Below, piece by piece: positions 33,816 through 45,329 of a stretch of 64,000 bases of DNA. The position numbers were made by a program, and so were the translations under genes. The notes beneath the pieces were generated by a model, which ran no database searches, had not been told where the DNA came from, and was given only the letters and a program-made list of their open reading frames with translations. This DNA is from Bettongia penicillata ogilbyi (taxonomy: Eukaryota; Chordata; Mammalia; Diprotodontia; Potoroidae). The stretch's first letter is position 1; each line of letters opens with the position of its first letter. The stretch is from assembly GCA_023548195.1 (NCBI GenBank), contig JAJHZJ010000009.1, positions 7,413,715-7,477,714 of the forward strand, written 5' to 3'.

Positions 33816-35039
33816 GCCTCCTCTCTTTTTTAAATCTTAGCACTATGGTGAGACAAAAATCTGTCTTTCTCTTCATCATGGTGCTAGTCTTTGATGTGAT
33901 ATAGCTTTAAAAGCATACTCACTAGTCCTTGAAAAGACTTTATTTTATTATGTTAATATATAACAATCCAATTAAATAATGGGCTTGTTTTCAATTTATG
34001 CCAAAATCCCTTTTTCTTCTAGACTGTAAATTCATTTGTGTGGTCCTCTGTCCCTAATGAAGTGTTTAATAAATGTTTTTTTAATTATTCCAAAGTCAAT
34101 GTTCTCTTTCTCATTAATATCTCTACTTCCTCATTATCTGCTTGCTCCCCAAACCAATCAAAATCATTTTTTCCCCACTTAAAAATATCCTCTCTTTATC
34201 TACATTTTTACTCTTTCACTTAAATTTAAATAGTTACTATGTGCCCACAGTCCCACTCAGACCCTAAGGACTTTCCCATCTCCTTGCAAACTAGAAATGA
34301 TCTCTTGAATGAATGAAATAATCTAGACTTTATGAAAGCTGGAACTTTATAATGGGTGGGCTACAAAAGCCTCAAGTTTTCTCTTTCATTTTTATCCCTC
34401 TTCATTGAAGGTCTGGGTCCTAATTAGACTTCTGTAATGAGGGCTGTTATTTCTTACAGCGGTGACTCAATTGCTTTCTGAAACCAATGGAACTGTAATT
34501 TCAGTTGCTTCTGAAGGGCATCAGGAAGCACGATGAACCCTCCTCGGTGGAAAAGTAGAGAGCATAATCCCAAGGTTCTAGTCAGGTTTGGATTAGGGAA
34601 TGTGGTTTAAGGGAAGAAGAAAAAGCTGAATTTGCTGCTCCAAATTTCAAGTCTGGGCAGGAAGCTCTATTCCAGGAGAGATTGTGGTACTCTCTAGATG
34701 TGGTGGGGAGGATGAATTTTTTACAAGGCAGGCAAAAGGATAGGAACTGTAAAAGTAAATGAAAAGGACGGCTCATGGAGAGAAGAAAAGAAAAAGAAGC
34801 ACAAAGCAAAGCAAACTGGGTGTTGAGAGTGGGCCATAAAATCTATGCCACACGCCCCCTGTCCTGGTGCTGGAGATAAAAATATAAAGTATGAAGAGGG
34901 GTTTTAGGGATTGAGAGAGTAGAGCTTCTCTATACTTAAAAGGAAAACGAATGGAAAGGAAGACAGAGGACGGAAGAGAAAAAAGGTGAGCAGGAATGGA
35001 AAAAGGTAGGAAAGTTGGAATAGCGTGACGAAAGGACCT
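33816..35039. other. Distal upstream region of ALDH1A2, no repeats seen
   Basis: 1.2 kb without recognisable repeats or coding. 34400-34560 is of balanced composition and looks unique, which fits distal promoter or enhancer DNA. Function is inferred only from position. Confidence 0.4.
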
Positions 35040-35460
35040 CTTCCATTCGGGCTCCCCCAGTCCCAGTCCTGCTTCCATCCCTGGTCCTCCCTTCAGTGAG
35101 TTCTGAGACCGGCAGAGGGCAGCAGCTCAACAGGAGAAGATGCCTGAACTGCCCAAGGGTCCCGGACAGAGAGGGGGCGGAGTAGATAGAGGGTGTGCAC
35201 TTTTGGGGGAGGTGGAAGAGGGAGGACAAAGTTTTCATCACGCACTGAAGCTTGGGGGGCTCGGGCCACCTAATATCGGGGTCTTCAGCGGCGCTTGGCA
35301 TTTTGGAGAGCGGAGTTCCTCTTGGGTAGGAGCCCCCCACTCCATCCCTGTGCCCTGTGTCCTCTTACGAGGTGTTGAGGCGTGGGGAGGCGAGAACTGG
35401 TCCCTTTCTATCCCCGGACCCATTTTGGGAGAGGCTACTGAGCTGCGTTATTGGGGCTAG

Positions 35461-35461
<1 letters not shown>

Positions 35462-35513
<52 letters not shown>
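35462..35513. repeat. (GT)n microsatellite in the promoter island
   Basis: About 25 GT units in one run, splitting the GC-rich island in two. Confidence 0.97.
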
Positions 35514-35514
<1 letters not shown>

Positions 35515-36498
35515 CTGTGTGTCTGGTATACTGAAGAAATTGGGTAATGCCCTTTCCTCTTCTCTCCCGAGAGGGAGAAAGCAGTTCAGCTCAGAATTCT
35601 GTCCGCTGAATCCTGACCACCACGCCTAGACTTCTCCCCGAAGCCATTATCCCAAGCCCATGTTGGGGATGGACACCCCGAGCCGCCCCACCATCACCTC
35701 CGAGCTGGGGATGCGCGGGGAAGTTCCATGAGCCCAGGCAGTCGACTCGGGCACCGCACTCTGATCTCTCTCCACACGCTAAGGGAAAGTTGTACCCAGG
35801 TCCTGGACGGCTGCGGGCACCAAGGGGAGCGCAAACTGCGCTCTCCTCCGGACCCCCAGCGAGCGCCCGGGAAGCAGCTTGTGGAGAGAGTTCTTACAGA
35901 TAGTTGTCACCCTCCCAGTCCCCCGTGTCTTTCCCCCCACCCCCCAGTTTAGCACTTGGATGCTAATTCACTTCTCCAAAAGTAGCCACTTCGGCTCTCT
36001 TAAGCGAAGACCCAGGTCCCTGCTTAGGGCCCCCCACCCAAGATATCTTCCCAGGTGAGCCTAGTCCCGAGGTGCTAATTCTCCTTAAAGGATGAGGGGA
36101 TAAACCTCTCCACTCGGCCCGCCCCAATCCCGCCTCCCTCCCTCCCTAATACCTAGGACCCCCGTGTTCAGCTCCTCTTCTCCCCATCCTTTCCACCTTC
36201 TAGGCAGAATTGGGACTAGGGAGCCGGGGAAGGGCTATTTCGGATTGGGGGAGCGGTATCTGGAAGAAGTGAGGGATGCTGGGGAGGGGGACGCCGGGAG
36301 GGGGACGCCGGGAGGGGGTCAGTGGTGGTGGAGGAGGGGCGGAGTGGACTTGACCAAGCGAATGCCCGTGACCTGTTGCGTGCTGATTGACTTAAGCCTT
36401 TCTCCCTGATCGGAGCTGAGTGGTTTATGTAAATAGAGGATTTTAATTCTATCGTCCTAGGTAGGATGGACCAGCCCCCCTTGCCTCTGCCCTCATGT

Positions 36499-36503
36499 CC
36501 AAT
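36499..36503 (+). promoter_or_regulatory. ALDH1A2: CCAAT box
   Basis: CCAAT within 'catgtccaataagaag', 28 bases upstream of the TATA-like box. Confidence 0.5.
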
Positions 36504-36528
36504 AAGAAGAGACCCAGCTTGACACCTG

Positions 36529-36538
36529 CCTATATACA
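36529..36538 (+). promoter_or_regulatory. ALDH1A2: TATA-like box of ALDH1A2
   Basis: 'cctatatacaga' lies about 160 bases before the start codon and would place a transcription start near 36560. The next sequence (gcgagagctaaatcttcc) is then 5' UTR. A second, purely AT-rich candidate at 36576-36599 is judged to be a microsatellite instead. Confidence 0.55.
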
Positions 36539-36575
36539 GAGCGAGAGCTAAATCTTCCACACTGATCCCCGGGAC

Positions 36576-36615
36576 ATATATATTATATATAATATATATA
36601 CACACATATACACAC
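36576..36615. repeat. AT/AC microsatellite with a perfect palindrome in the presumed 5' UTR
   Basis: 36576-36599 is a 24 bp perfect palindrome of A and T. It is followed by a short (AC)-rich run. Confidence 0.8.
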
Positions 36616-36689
36616 TTGCCTCTATATATGAGAGCTAGAGAAACTCCAAGGCAAGGAAAAAGAAGTGTGTGCTAGGCAACCTTAAGACC

Positions 36690-36806
36690 ATGACTTCTAG
36701 TAAAATTGAGATGCCTGGAGAGGTGAAGGCAGACCCCACCGCCCTGATGGCATCACTGCACCTTTTACCTTCGCCTACACTCAACCTTGAGATCAAATAT
36801 ACCAAG
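36690..36806 (+). CDS. ALDH1A2: ALDH1A2 (retinaldehyde dehydrogenase 2), first coding exon only
   Basis: Encodes 39 residues starting MTSSKIEMPGEVKADP and ending NLEIKYTK, which I recognise as the N terminus of vertebrate ALDH1A2, with only a couple of residues unlike the human form. The exon stops in phase 0 at a consensus donor (caag|gtaagt, GT at 36807), the known end of coding exon 1. The full enzyme (about 518 residues) is a cytosolic NAD-dependent tetramer. It oxidises all-trans-retinal to retinoic acid and is the main source of retinoic acid in the early embryo, patterning hindbrain, somites, heart and limb. The rest of the protein, including the NAD-binding fold and the catalytic cysteine, lies on exons beyond the window. 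The start is chosen because no in-frame upstream ATG exists in the short leader and the peptide matches the family start. Confidence 0.95.
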
Positions 36807-38059
36807 GTAAGTAAAGACCATTGTCCTCTTCAACACTGGTTGCTTTCTGGAGGAGGGCTTTTTTTCAACTGATCAGTTTGAGGTGGGAAGGGAGCAATGA
36901 ATGAGCTGACGGGGGCTGTAAGTCCGCTTTAGTCTGACCTCCCCAGATCCTGAGACTGAAATCCCAAAGAAACAGCTTTGCACCACAAGGACGCTCAGCA
37001 GATCCGCACAGATCTTTGGAAAGCTCCAAATTGGCGGCTGCAGGGTAGGCTCTTTCCGCAACCCTTCTCTGCTTTCTGCTGGTCTAGAGTGACCCTCATA
37101 CATTTATTTCTCTTGCTCCTGATTGCTCACAGAAAGTTGTATGAACAACTTCAACTTTTCGGCCGGCAAAGGAGAGGGTCTTCTTTCCCAGTTTAACTTC
37201 TTTGCCCCCTGGGACTATTTCTTTCTTCAGTTTTAAGTGTTCCAAGCAAAGCTCTCCTTTCAGCCAGATTGTTATACTTTGGACGAAGTCTCTGGACTGA
37301 TTTTGTCCTTGAATTAACATTGTTGCTGATTCCTCTTTCTTTTTTTCTGGTAGAAATTGTGAAGACGGAAAATATTAGTGCTTATTTCAAGAACTGCAAG
37401 AAAACTATTAATATTATAACATAACTGATACCTACCAGCATTTTATTTGAATTTTGCAGAAAATGACTTTTCTTCCAGGAATCTTAGAAACTAAGCATTT
37501 AAGTGTATGTTGGCAGGTTCACTTTGGAGTTCAAGTTTTTTATAACCAATTTTGACAACTTGGGAGTCAAAAGTCTAGAAGGGTTTTTCATTCCGAGAAT
37601 AATAAAATACATTTTCTCTTTTTAATTGTCCTTAGAACTTCTTTATACTTTTTTCTCCATCGAAAATTGTTAATTCAAAATTAAAACATACTTCCTGGGA
37701 GATTTGTAACTGGCATTAAAAAAAATAAAATAGAGGGAAGAAATATTATGACAGATTTCTTGTCATTGGTTTTTAAAATACTCTCCTCTTCTTGCTTTTG
37801 TGTATTTTGCTTCATGATTTCCTTCTAAAAAAGTTTCACCTTTTAATTTTTTTAAGAGGCCAGTACTGTAAGGTGTTTTCTGGCAAGCTTTTGACAGTGT
37901 TCTGTTTAATATGAAAATCAGATGTATGGTAAATAAAAGGTACTGAATTGAAGTGTTAAATTAGAAGTGTTTTCACTTGTATTGAGTTTTAGGAACTAAA
38001 TAAGAATAACTCATATCATGAATGACAAATAGATTTCATCTACCTGTTGGGTGTATGGG

Positions 38060-38180
38060 GCTGTGACAAATCAGGAAAGAGGGGGAGAATGAAAATTTAT
38101 TAATGGTTGCCGCTATTTAATCGTCTTTGCATAACAATTGTGCCAATTTTTTTCTCACTTTTGCAAATAGGGAACAAGGT
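38060..38180. promoter_or_regulatory. Candidate intronic enhancer with composite OCT-SOX site
   Basis: Repeat-free segment containing CTTTGCATAACAATT at 38125-38139. Its complement reads as a SOX half-site (ATTGTT) directly joined to an octamer half-site (ATGCAAAG), the arrangement bound jointly by SOX and POU factors. A homeodomain-type TTAATGG lies at 38100. Intron 1 of this gene is known to host a conserved neural enhancer in vertebrates, but whether this is it cannot be told here. Confidence 0.4.
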
Positions 38181-38559
38181 AAGGGGACGGAGAAGGGAGG
38201 GAGAAAGATTTCCAGACACAAAAGCTATAATGAATATCAGGTCCCTAGCTTTCTCAATATTAAAATGACATTTTAATTGAAAATAAGAATTAAGATCTAA
38301 TAATTTTCAGTGGTTATGGACTAGAGAAAAATGTCGATGGCTTTACTGGCACATTAAAAAAAAGATCCCTCACTAACCTTTTGGAGTCTGGCTTTACTGC
38401 TCTACTTTTGGCTACATTTTCTGTACTGCCTCCTCAGAGAGCTAAAGTTAGGACTGGAGCAGGTATCTGTCTCAGGTTTTAATTTTGAGACTCCTTGGGT
38501 TCTCTTGTTCAGCTGGACTCTCCCGCCTTCTCCCTCCTCCTCTTTCCTCTCCCCTGCCC

Positions 38560-38790
38560 GCTTCTGTAGGAAAGACAACTGATTTATAGCTAATTGGAGC
38601 CTTTAATGTGAAGTCTTGGCTGGAAAAGACTTTTATCTGGTATCCACTTTCCCACTTATTACAAAGAAAAACAATTAGAAATGAAAGAATGGATTGCAAC
38701 CTGATTCTTTAATTTGTGGGGAGGAGGTACTTCATTTCTTGTGTGACAAACAGCTCCCATAAACACTAACACTAATCCAGAGGAAAGCAC
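38560..38790. promoter_or_regulatory. Candidate conserved non-coding stretch
   Basis: Unique-looking sequence with 'gctaattgg' (homeodomain site) and 'tttaatgtgaag', located between repeat-free flanks. Low confidence without an alignment. Confidence 0.25.
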
Positions 38791-39557
38791 TTTCCCCCGA
38801 ACTTGTAAAATCAGATATCTGTGAACATTCCCAGCAGTTTTATTCCTCAGGGTCTTTAGCCTGGACCCCTAAACTTGCACATATTCCAAGCAGTGGGGCA
38901 AAGCACTTCTTAAAATCCTGAGTACAAGCCATAGGGAAATTTGTTTTTTCTTCTTTCTTGATAATTTAGAATTGTAGTTCCTTACCCCAGGGTAAAACAA
39001 GGAACAGGAAAATATAGTCATTCCAGTGATGTCCTGAATTGTAAAAGAAAAAAATTCAATCAATTTGCAAATATTAATTTCAAAAAATGATCCAATGTAA
39101 AACAGATAATTAGGAAAATGTTCACCTTCTTAGGAACCTCTAAGATGAAGGTACACATTTAAAAGTATCACATTTTTAGGGTTCATTAGATAGCATATAA
39201 AACAGGCCTCACATTTGTATTATCTTCAGACAGTGTATGATATGAAAGGAAAAAGTCCCTTAGAGAACCATTTTGCCACATTGAGCTGATAAGTCTTTTG
39301 TGAGTGATATTACATATAATTTTCTCTACCCCTTGGGACTACCCCATATTACTACATGCAAATAAATGGTTAGATAAGAATAGCTGGAAATTTCAGTATG
39401 CATTTAGAGTGATCTTCATTTATCAAAAGGCACTAATTTTTCTTTCTAAAATAAAATTTTGATTCTCTCCTGTTAAGATTCTTTTATTTAATTAACTTAT
39501 CCAGGAGAGTTAAGATGACTTGACTAAGGCAATTCTCCTAGTTTAGGACAGAGCTAG

Positions 39558-39664
39558 GAATCTCTCTCTCTCTCTCTCCCTCTCTCTCTCTCCCTCTCTG
39601 TCATCCATCCATTTATCTACCTACTTATCTATCTATCTACCTACTTATCTATCTATCTATCATC
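39558..39664. repeat. (CT)n and (CTAT)n microsatellites
   Basis: A CT run at 39558-39600 is followed by ATCT/ACCT tetranucleotides to 39664. Confidence 0.93.
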
Positions 39665-39987
39665 TAATCTTTACCTCAACAGACATTTAAATTCCAGCTT
39701 TAGGATACTTTAGAGAGCCAAGATTCAGTGATTTTGCCCCCAAATCAAACTCATCATTACTTAGGTTGCTGAAAAGAAAATCTCTAAAGCTTTTCATTGA
39801 CCTTAAGGAGGTGAAAACTAAAACCCAAATCAGATGATGTCACTGAAAGGTCCATTATCTCTAGTAAGAATGATGTTCAGTGACATTACCCCTTTTTTGA
39901 AGGGGATATCTATTCTTACTTAATGTCTATTCTTAGTTCCATAATATGGTTACATAAGGTCTAAGGGTTTGGGATGATGCTGTTTTA

Positions 39988-40020
39988 GGTGTGTGTGTGT
40001 GTGTATGTGTGTGTGTGTGA
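39988..40020. repeat. (GT)n microsatellite
   Basis: An interrupted GT run of about 15 units. A similar one lies at 40661-40693. Confidence 0.9.
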
Positions 40021-40189
40021 ACAGAGGGGGCTGCACAGAAGAGAGAAGAGCCACTGGGGAAGGAAAAAGGACCCCTGATGCCGTAGTAATAGTAAAGAAC
40101 CAGTTTAAGGGGAAAAATTATCTGTTTCCCACAGGGACATCTCAGTAGTTAGCTTGGAGTTTTAGTTAACTTTAACTAAAGCTTTCTAA

Positions 40190-40365
40190 ACTCAGGATTT
40201 AGAATGGGAAGGGACCTCAGAAATTTTCTAATATTGCACCCTCATTTTGCAGATGAAAAAATTGTCATCTGGGAAAGTTAAAGTCACTTACCTAGCATCA
40301 CATAGCTGGTACGCGGTAGAGTGGGACTTGGAATCCAGGCCTTCTGAATTCAAATCCATATTCTT
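40190..40365 (-). mobile_element. MIR-type SINE
   Basis: 'cattttgcagatgaaaaaat', 'agtcacttacctagcatcac', 'gaatccaggccttctgaatt' in reverse order. Confidence 0.72.
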
Positions 40366-40824
40366 TTGTACTACACTGTGCTTGTTGTCACTAATAACAA
40401 AATCCTAGATTTAATTGACTTGATTGTACACTGTTGTGTGGGTAAGCATATGATGCAGCAGTGGTATCCAACTGGGAGTACACATACCATCCTCTCCCCT
40501 CCTTCAGAATTACCAGAAGCCTTTCAAGAGGGCATGAAAAATATTTGGTAAATAATTATATTATCCTATTTAAATATTTCAAAAGTAGTGGTGTTAGATT
40601 TAAAAAATGTCATGTGCCCAATAAAGTTTTCTTTTTAAAATTAATTTCTTCATTTTATTTCGTGTGTGTGTGTGTGTGTGTATGTGTGTGTATCTTGTAA
40701 ACTCTAGAATTTATTTCCTTTTATAATGAATGGTAATGGAAAAAATGGTAAATGGAAAATTTACTGGTAATTAAGGGACATGGGGGCTAAAAGAAAAATT
40801 GGGCTCTAAATGCTGAAGGCCTGA

Positions 40825-41085
40825 GTTCTTACCTTTTTTTGTGTCATGGACCTCTTTGATAGCCTGGTGAAGCTTATTTATGGATTGTTCTCTTGGAACA
40901 AGGTTGGTTTTTTAAAAACTAATAATAGAATGAAATGATAAACATCAGTTCAAGAATAGCAAAAGTAAAGATCCAGGTTTTGGGGTTTTTTCCCCATCCA
41001 GATTCACAGCCCCTCTATAAACCTATTCATGAACCCTTCTGGAGTCTGTGGATCCCACGTTAAGCACTCCTGTTATAGGGGAACA
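40825..41085 (+). mobile_element. hAT-type (MER-like) DNA transposon remnant
   Basis: 'tttttttgtgtcatggacct' and 'gatagcctggtgaagctta' near one end, and 'ggatcccacgttaagcactc' at the other, match the ends of a mammalian non-autonomous hAT element whose other fragments lie at 54020 and 62205. The family name is not assigned. Confidence 0.5.
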
Positions 41086-41589
41086 AATACTGAACTATTG
41101 TTGATTGGTGCTTCCCTGATTAATTTGTGCCACTAAAGACAATTTCTTCCCAATTCCAATAGGTGCTTTTTGGGAAACTTGGCCTTGTCTTCCTTATACT
41201 TTCTCTTCCATTTTGGTCACTGTTGGGAATTAATAGCTTTCTTCATTAGACTAATGACCTGTATATCGCTTTTCTCCTGAGAACTCATGAGTTCAGAACC
41301 TAATTCTATTAATATGCCATTTTAATTGTTCCAACATGTGTTGTTTGACACATATGTGATAAGTTTAATTTGCTGTTGTATTACCTAGATTAATTAGACC
41401 TCCTAAAAGGACTAGCAAGTCACATTTAATGATATGTTTGTTGGTACTCTAGAAAAATTATTTGAATTGTTGTGTATCCTTCTTAGAGATGCTGATGGAA
41501 CAATTTAAAGCCTCACAAAGCACTTAATCCTTTAAAGAAAATAAATACAAGGGATTGAGAAAAGAGTTGTTGAGTTGTGTAAATTATTT

Positions 41590-42240
41590 TTATTGTCATC
41601 AACCTTCACAGTGGAAACTTTGTTGAATTGCATTGAATTCCAGTCTCAGGTTCAGTGGGTGTACCTGACCACAGCATCCCTTGATCAGAAACCCGAAGTG
41701 ATTCTCTATGGCCTTGAGAAAAAATGCAAGCTTCTTTATGGAACATTTTAAGACCCTCCACTATATTACATCACATCATATTGTATCACATTATATTATG
41801 CTATGTTAAGTTGTATTATATAATATCACATCATATATCCCATATGATACATATTACATTATATTGTATTGTATCACTTGTTCTCTCATCATACTTGTAC
41901 TCCCCCATCTCCATGCATTTTTCACAGGCCATTGCCTTGGCTCAAATCCACTTTTTCCATGTTTCACCTCTTAAAATCTTTCTCTTTCTATCAGGCCTAG
42001 TTCAGGTGGCACCTCCTCCATGAAGCCTTCCCTGCTTCTCCCAGCTAAAAACAATCTGCTCCCCTTCAGATGTTCTTATATCATCCACCACTTTGTCTGG
42101 TTTCTTCCTTCACTCTTTTGTCACATTCTAACTTGAGTCTTATGTGTTTGTATATGATGGTCAGATCCTCCTTAAGGGAATACCCTGGGTTGCTTTTTAT
42201 CTTGTGCTAGCACCATAAGCTAAGTATTCTGTTGAACTGA
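41590..42240 (+). mobile_element. L2-type LINE 3' region
   Basis: 'gaagtgattctctatggcct', 'ccatgcatttttcacaggcc', 'ggtggcacctcctccatgaa', 'gccttccctgcttctcccag' occur in L2 order. An AT-rich low-complexity run (41760-41875) sits inside. Confidence 0.65.
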
Positions 42241-42379
42241 ATTGAAGAGGAAAGAGAAAAAAGAGAAAAGTGGAAATCATTGGAAAAGGGAGGGAAGAGG
42301 AAGAAGAAGGAGGGAACATTTGTCCTAAGGGCTTGATCTAAGGATCCAAAGGTAAGTTAGCAGGACTCTTGCTTGCTCT

Positions 42380-42510
42380 TTGCTAGTAGACATCTGAGGT
42401 TACCTTTAGGACCTACCACACAGGGTGACCGTAAGGATCAAATGAAATCCTGCATGTAAAGTGCTCTGTAAACCTTTAAACTCTATATAAATGTCAGCAT
42501 ACCAGTATGT
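42380..42510 (+). mobile_element. MIR-type SINE 3' part
   Basis: 'accgtaaggatcaaatgaaa', 'gtaaagtgctctgtaaacct', 'tatataaatgtcagca' correspond to a MIR tail. Confidence 0.6.
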
Positions 42511-42659
42511 TCAGCATCCATGAATGTAGCCCCTGGGTTTAACTCGGGACTTTGAAATGTTTAAGCTACAGGTGGAATTTTCCCATAGACATTTTACTAG
42601 GAGTGTTACAATAAAGAGTAATTTCTTTTATTTCAGTTCAACGAATTTTATACTGAGTT

Positions 42660-43010
42660 ATAGTGCTCATTGAACTGTGTTAACATGGATCAAAAAAAAA
42701 AAAGGATACTTTGTCCACCCTTGGATGGGAAATAGAAGAAATTTTAGACATTTTACCTGTCTTTAAGAAGTATAAAATCCTAATAGAGGAATTATGGTTC
42801 CAAATGTAGTGTGGGTAAAAATTGGAGAGACTGAAGTTGGGCCTGAAAAAAAGAGTAGTAGACTGATAGAATTGAGGGTTGGGTCTTGGTTTCTGCATCA
42901 GTAAAATGGGGAGGTTGGGAGAGAATTTGGAACTCAAAATTTTTAAGAATGAATGTTAATTTTTTACATGTAATCGGGAAATATCTAATGAAATAAAAAA
43001 CCCTTTGTTA
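42660..43010 (+). mobile_element. L1 3' end
   Basis: 'gagaatttggaactcaaaat', 'aagaatgaatgttaattttt', 'acatgtaatcgggaaatatc' and a terminal 'aaataaaaaa' give a forward L1 tail. Confidence 0.6.
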
Positions 43011-43529
43011 AAAGCTCAAAATTTAGAAAGTTGGCCAAATGACTTTAAGATCTGCTCCAGCTTTGGATCTGTGATCCTATCCATGGTCAGCCTCCATATA
43101 AAAATAAAAACTTTTGAAGTTTCAGAAAGTTCTTATTTTGTGACTTTGAAATCTATCAATATGCAAAGATTATAAACTACTTTATCTATCCTACTAGCAT
43201 TTAGACCTTTCCTTTTCAAAACTGAGCACTTTTGTTCTTGTTTTGTGTTCAGCAATTTCATACCAATCCAATGAGGCTGGTAGGGCAGGGATTAGGGTTT
43301 TGTCTTGTTTATAGGGAATGGAACCAGGGAAGTGGGGCTGGATTGGTTGTTTCTTCCTACCTTGGAACTCCCCTCACCAATCTACAACTCCTTTGCCATT
43401 TATAACATTAGGGGACTTCCTGGGACACCACCAAGTCATGACTTATTACATGGTCATATGGCCAGTATGTGCCAGAGGCAAGATTTAGGCTTGCCTTCCA
43501 GTCATTGGGTCACCCACATTGCCTCTCTA

Positions 43530-43640
43530 GGGCTGGTACAAATAAGGGAATTGAGACTCAGAGGTTAAATGACTTACTCAAGGTCACACAATGAATTACA
43601 GAACTAGAATGCATTTCTCTTGAGCTAAGACATCTAGTTT
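43530..43640 (-). mobile_element. MIR-type SINE
   Basis: 'gaattgagactcagaggtta', 'ttactcaaggtcacacaatg' in reverse order. Confidence 0.68.
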
Positions 43641-43819
43641 AGTAAGTTATGTTGTCATTCTGCTATGGTTATCTTCAAGACCTTGTGAAACTACATTTAT
43701 TGGTTCATTTCTTTAAAAAAATTACAGGTGCCTTTTTTTCTATTACATCTTCAAAATAAGAGAAGGTAGTTAAGTCATCTTCATGAGGTTTTAAAGTATT
43801 CAGACACAGTCATAGGGGC

Positions 43820-44215
43820 ATAGATTTAGCACTAGACGGGGCATGGAATGTTGTCTTGTTCAACCTCCTCATTTTATAGTTGGGGAAACTGAGGCCCAGA
43901 GAGATGAAATGACCTGATGGGAGGAATTACCCAAGTAATATCAACAATAACAAAAATGATATTTAATATTTATATAGTTCCTACTGTGTGCCAGACACCA
44001 GTGCTTTTATAATTACCTCATCTGAGCCTCACATCAAGCCTTCTAGGTAGGTGCTATTATTATCCCTATTTTATAGATGAGGAAACTGAGGCAAACAGAG
44101 GTTAAGTGACTTGCCCAAGGTCACAAAGCCAAGATATATCTGAGGTCAGATTTAAACTCAGGTCTTCCTGATTTCCAGGCCTGGCATTCTATCAACTGTA
44201 ACACTGAGTTATCCC
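43820..44215 (-). mobile_element. Two adjacent MIR-type SINEs
   Basis: A first partial copy (43820-43925, 'tttatagttggggaaactga') is followed by a nearly complete one (43940-44215, from 'gtgccagacaccagtgct' through 'gaggaaactgaggcaaacag' to 'cctggcattctatcaactg'). Confidence 0.8.
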
Positions 44216-44869
44216 TGTAAGATAGTAAGTACCAGCACTCAAATTTCACATTTGATCCTGTCTCCTAAATCTAGAGAGGCTTCTACTACTGAACCAGAGA
44301 GCTTTCTATTCTACTTAGTATTAGGGATCTAGAATTCATGTGTCCTGGGTCTTAATGCCTTGTTTAGTAAACTATATATGGCTATTTACTAATTGACAAT
44401 TTCACTTGATAAATGATTCTTAGTGTGCATTTCTAAAAAAAGGAAAAACGAAAGCCCAATGAGACAAATTCTTGGTAATGTTCAAATAGATTGTTTGACT
44501 TGTTTCTTTTTAAAATCCTAGACCTTGTGAGTTAGTTTCACTGTTGGCCAGATTCTCTTGGCTTACATGATTTGGAAAGGCTACCAACCATGAAGAAATT
44601 TTAGGTTGAAAGGTAATTGGAAAGGGTCACTATTATTTTCTCCCTGTGCAAGCTTGCTTTGCTCTCAATAGCTTTTCCCTAGAGCTAGGCATGGAGAGTT
44701 ATTGGGTTTTCTAGGATATGGTAAAAAGAATGTTTGCGACTCAACATTCTCCTTAAAAAAACCCCACAAAACTTAGGGAATCCTCAGTTCCTTTTCCTTG
44801 TTTCACTTGCCATACTTTCAGAAGTGATTGTCTACATTTTTTTCTGTTTCATAGAGGCCGTGGATGATA

Positions 44870-45020
44870 ATGGAGAGAGAATTAACCTAGGAATCTGGAG
44901 TCTTGGATTCTAGCCCTACCTTAGCTATGGGCTAGCTGCACAACTTCAGTCAAGTCAACTCTCTTAGCCTCCCTTTTCTCATCTGTAAAATGTTCAGAGT
45001 TGAACTAAATAGCTTTAAGG
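44870..45020 (+). mobile_element. MIR-type SINE
   Basis: 'gattctagccctaccttagc', 'ctgcacaacttcagtcaagt', 'tctcatctgtaaaatgttca' in forward order. Confidence 0.7.
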
Positions 45021-45154
45021 AAGAAGTTTTTAGAAAGGTTGGATAGAGAGACAAGGAAAAGATCAATAGTTCTTATGTTACTTTTGATAACTTTGGGGAT
45101 ATTTCCTTATTGAACATTATACTGAATCAGAAAGTTTGCCTCTTTCCATCACAT

Positions 45155-45300
45155 CACCAGGCTGGTGTCATGGAAATAGCATTGGATTTGGAGTTAGACA
45201 TCTGGGCTCATATGACCTATGTGACTTTGGGGCCCCAAGTTCCTCAGCTTTAAAACAAGAGGGTTTGGGACTAGATGAACTCCCAAAGTTTCTTCTGATT
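45155..45300 (+). mobile_element. MIR-type SINE
   Basis: 'ttggagttagacatctgggc', 'tgtgactttggggccccaag', 'ctagatgaactcccaaagt' in forward order. Confidence 0.62.
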
Positions 45301-45329
45301 GTGTGACCATTAGTCTTCAGATAATTGAG

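Larger units (their letters stand above)
35040..36660 (+). promoter_or_regulatory. ALDH1A2: ALDH1A2 promoter region and CpG-rich island
   Basis: G+C and CpG rise sharply relative to the rest of the window, mainly at 35040-35460 and 35640-36420. Both lie immediately upstream of the first coding exon. GC boxes (gggggcgg at about 35172, ggggcggagt at 36336) occur repeatedly. A 15 bp unit is tandemly repeated at about 36286-36317 (gggacgccgggaggg). A TGATTGAC motif at 36382-36389 fits a PBX/MEIS-type homeodomain site. ALDH1A2 is regulated by HOX-PBX-MEIS factors in vertebrates, but this particular site is my inference. The island may also hold an upstream or antisense exon that I cannot identify. 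Confidence 0.72.

Noticed and set aside
34936..35340. 134-codon minus-strand frame upstream of ALDH1A2
   Set aside because: Low-complexity Ser/Pro/Leu-rich translation of GC-rich promoter DNA. No recognisable domain and no supporting splice sites.
36216..36605. 129-codon minus-strand frame over the ALDH1A2 promoter
   Set aside because: It spans the TATA region and the AT microsatellite and gives no protein similarity. A chance open frame in GC-rich sequence.
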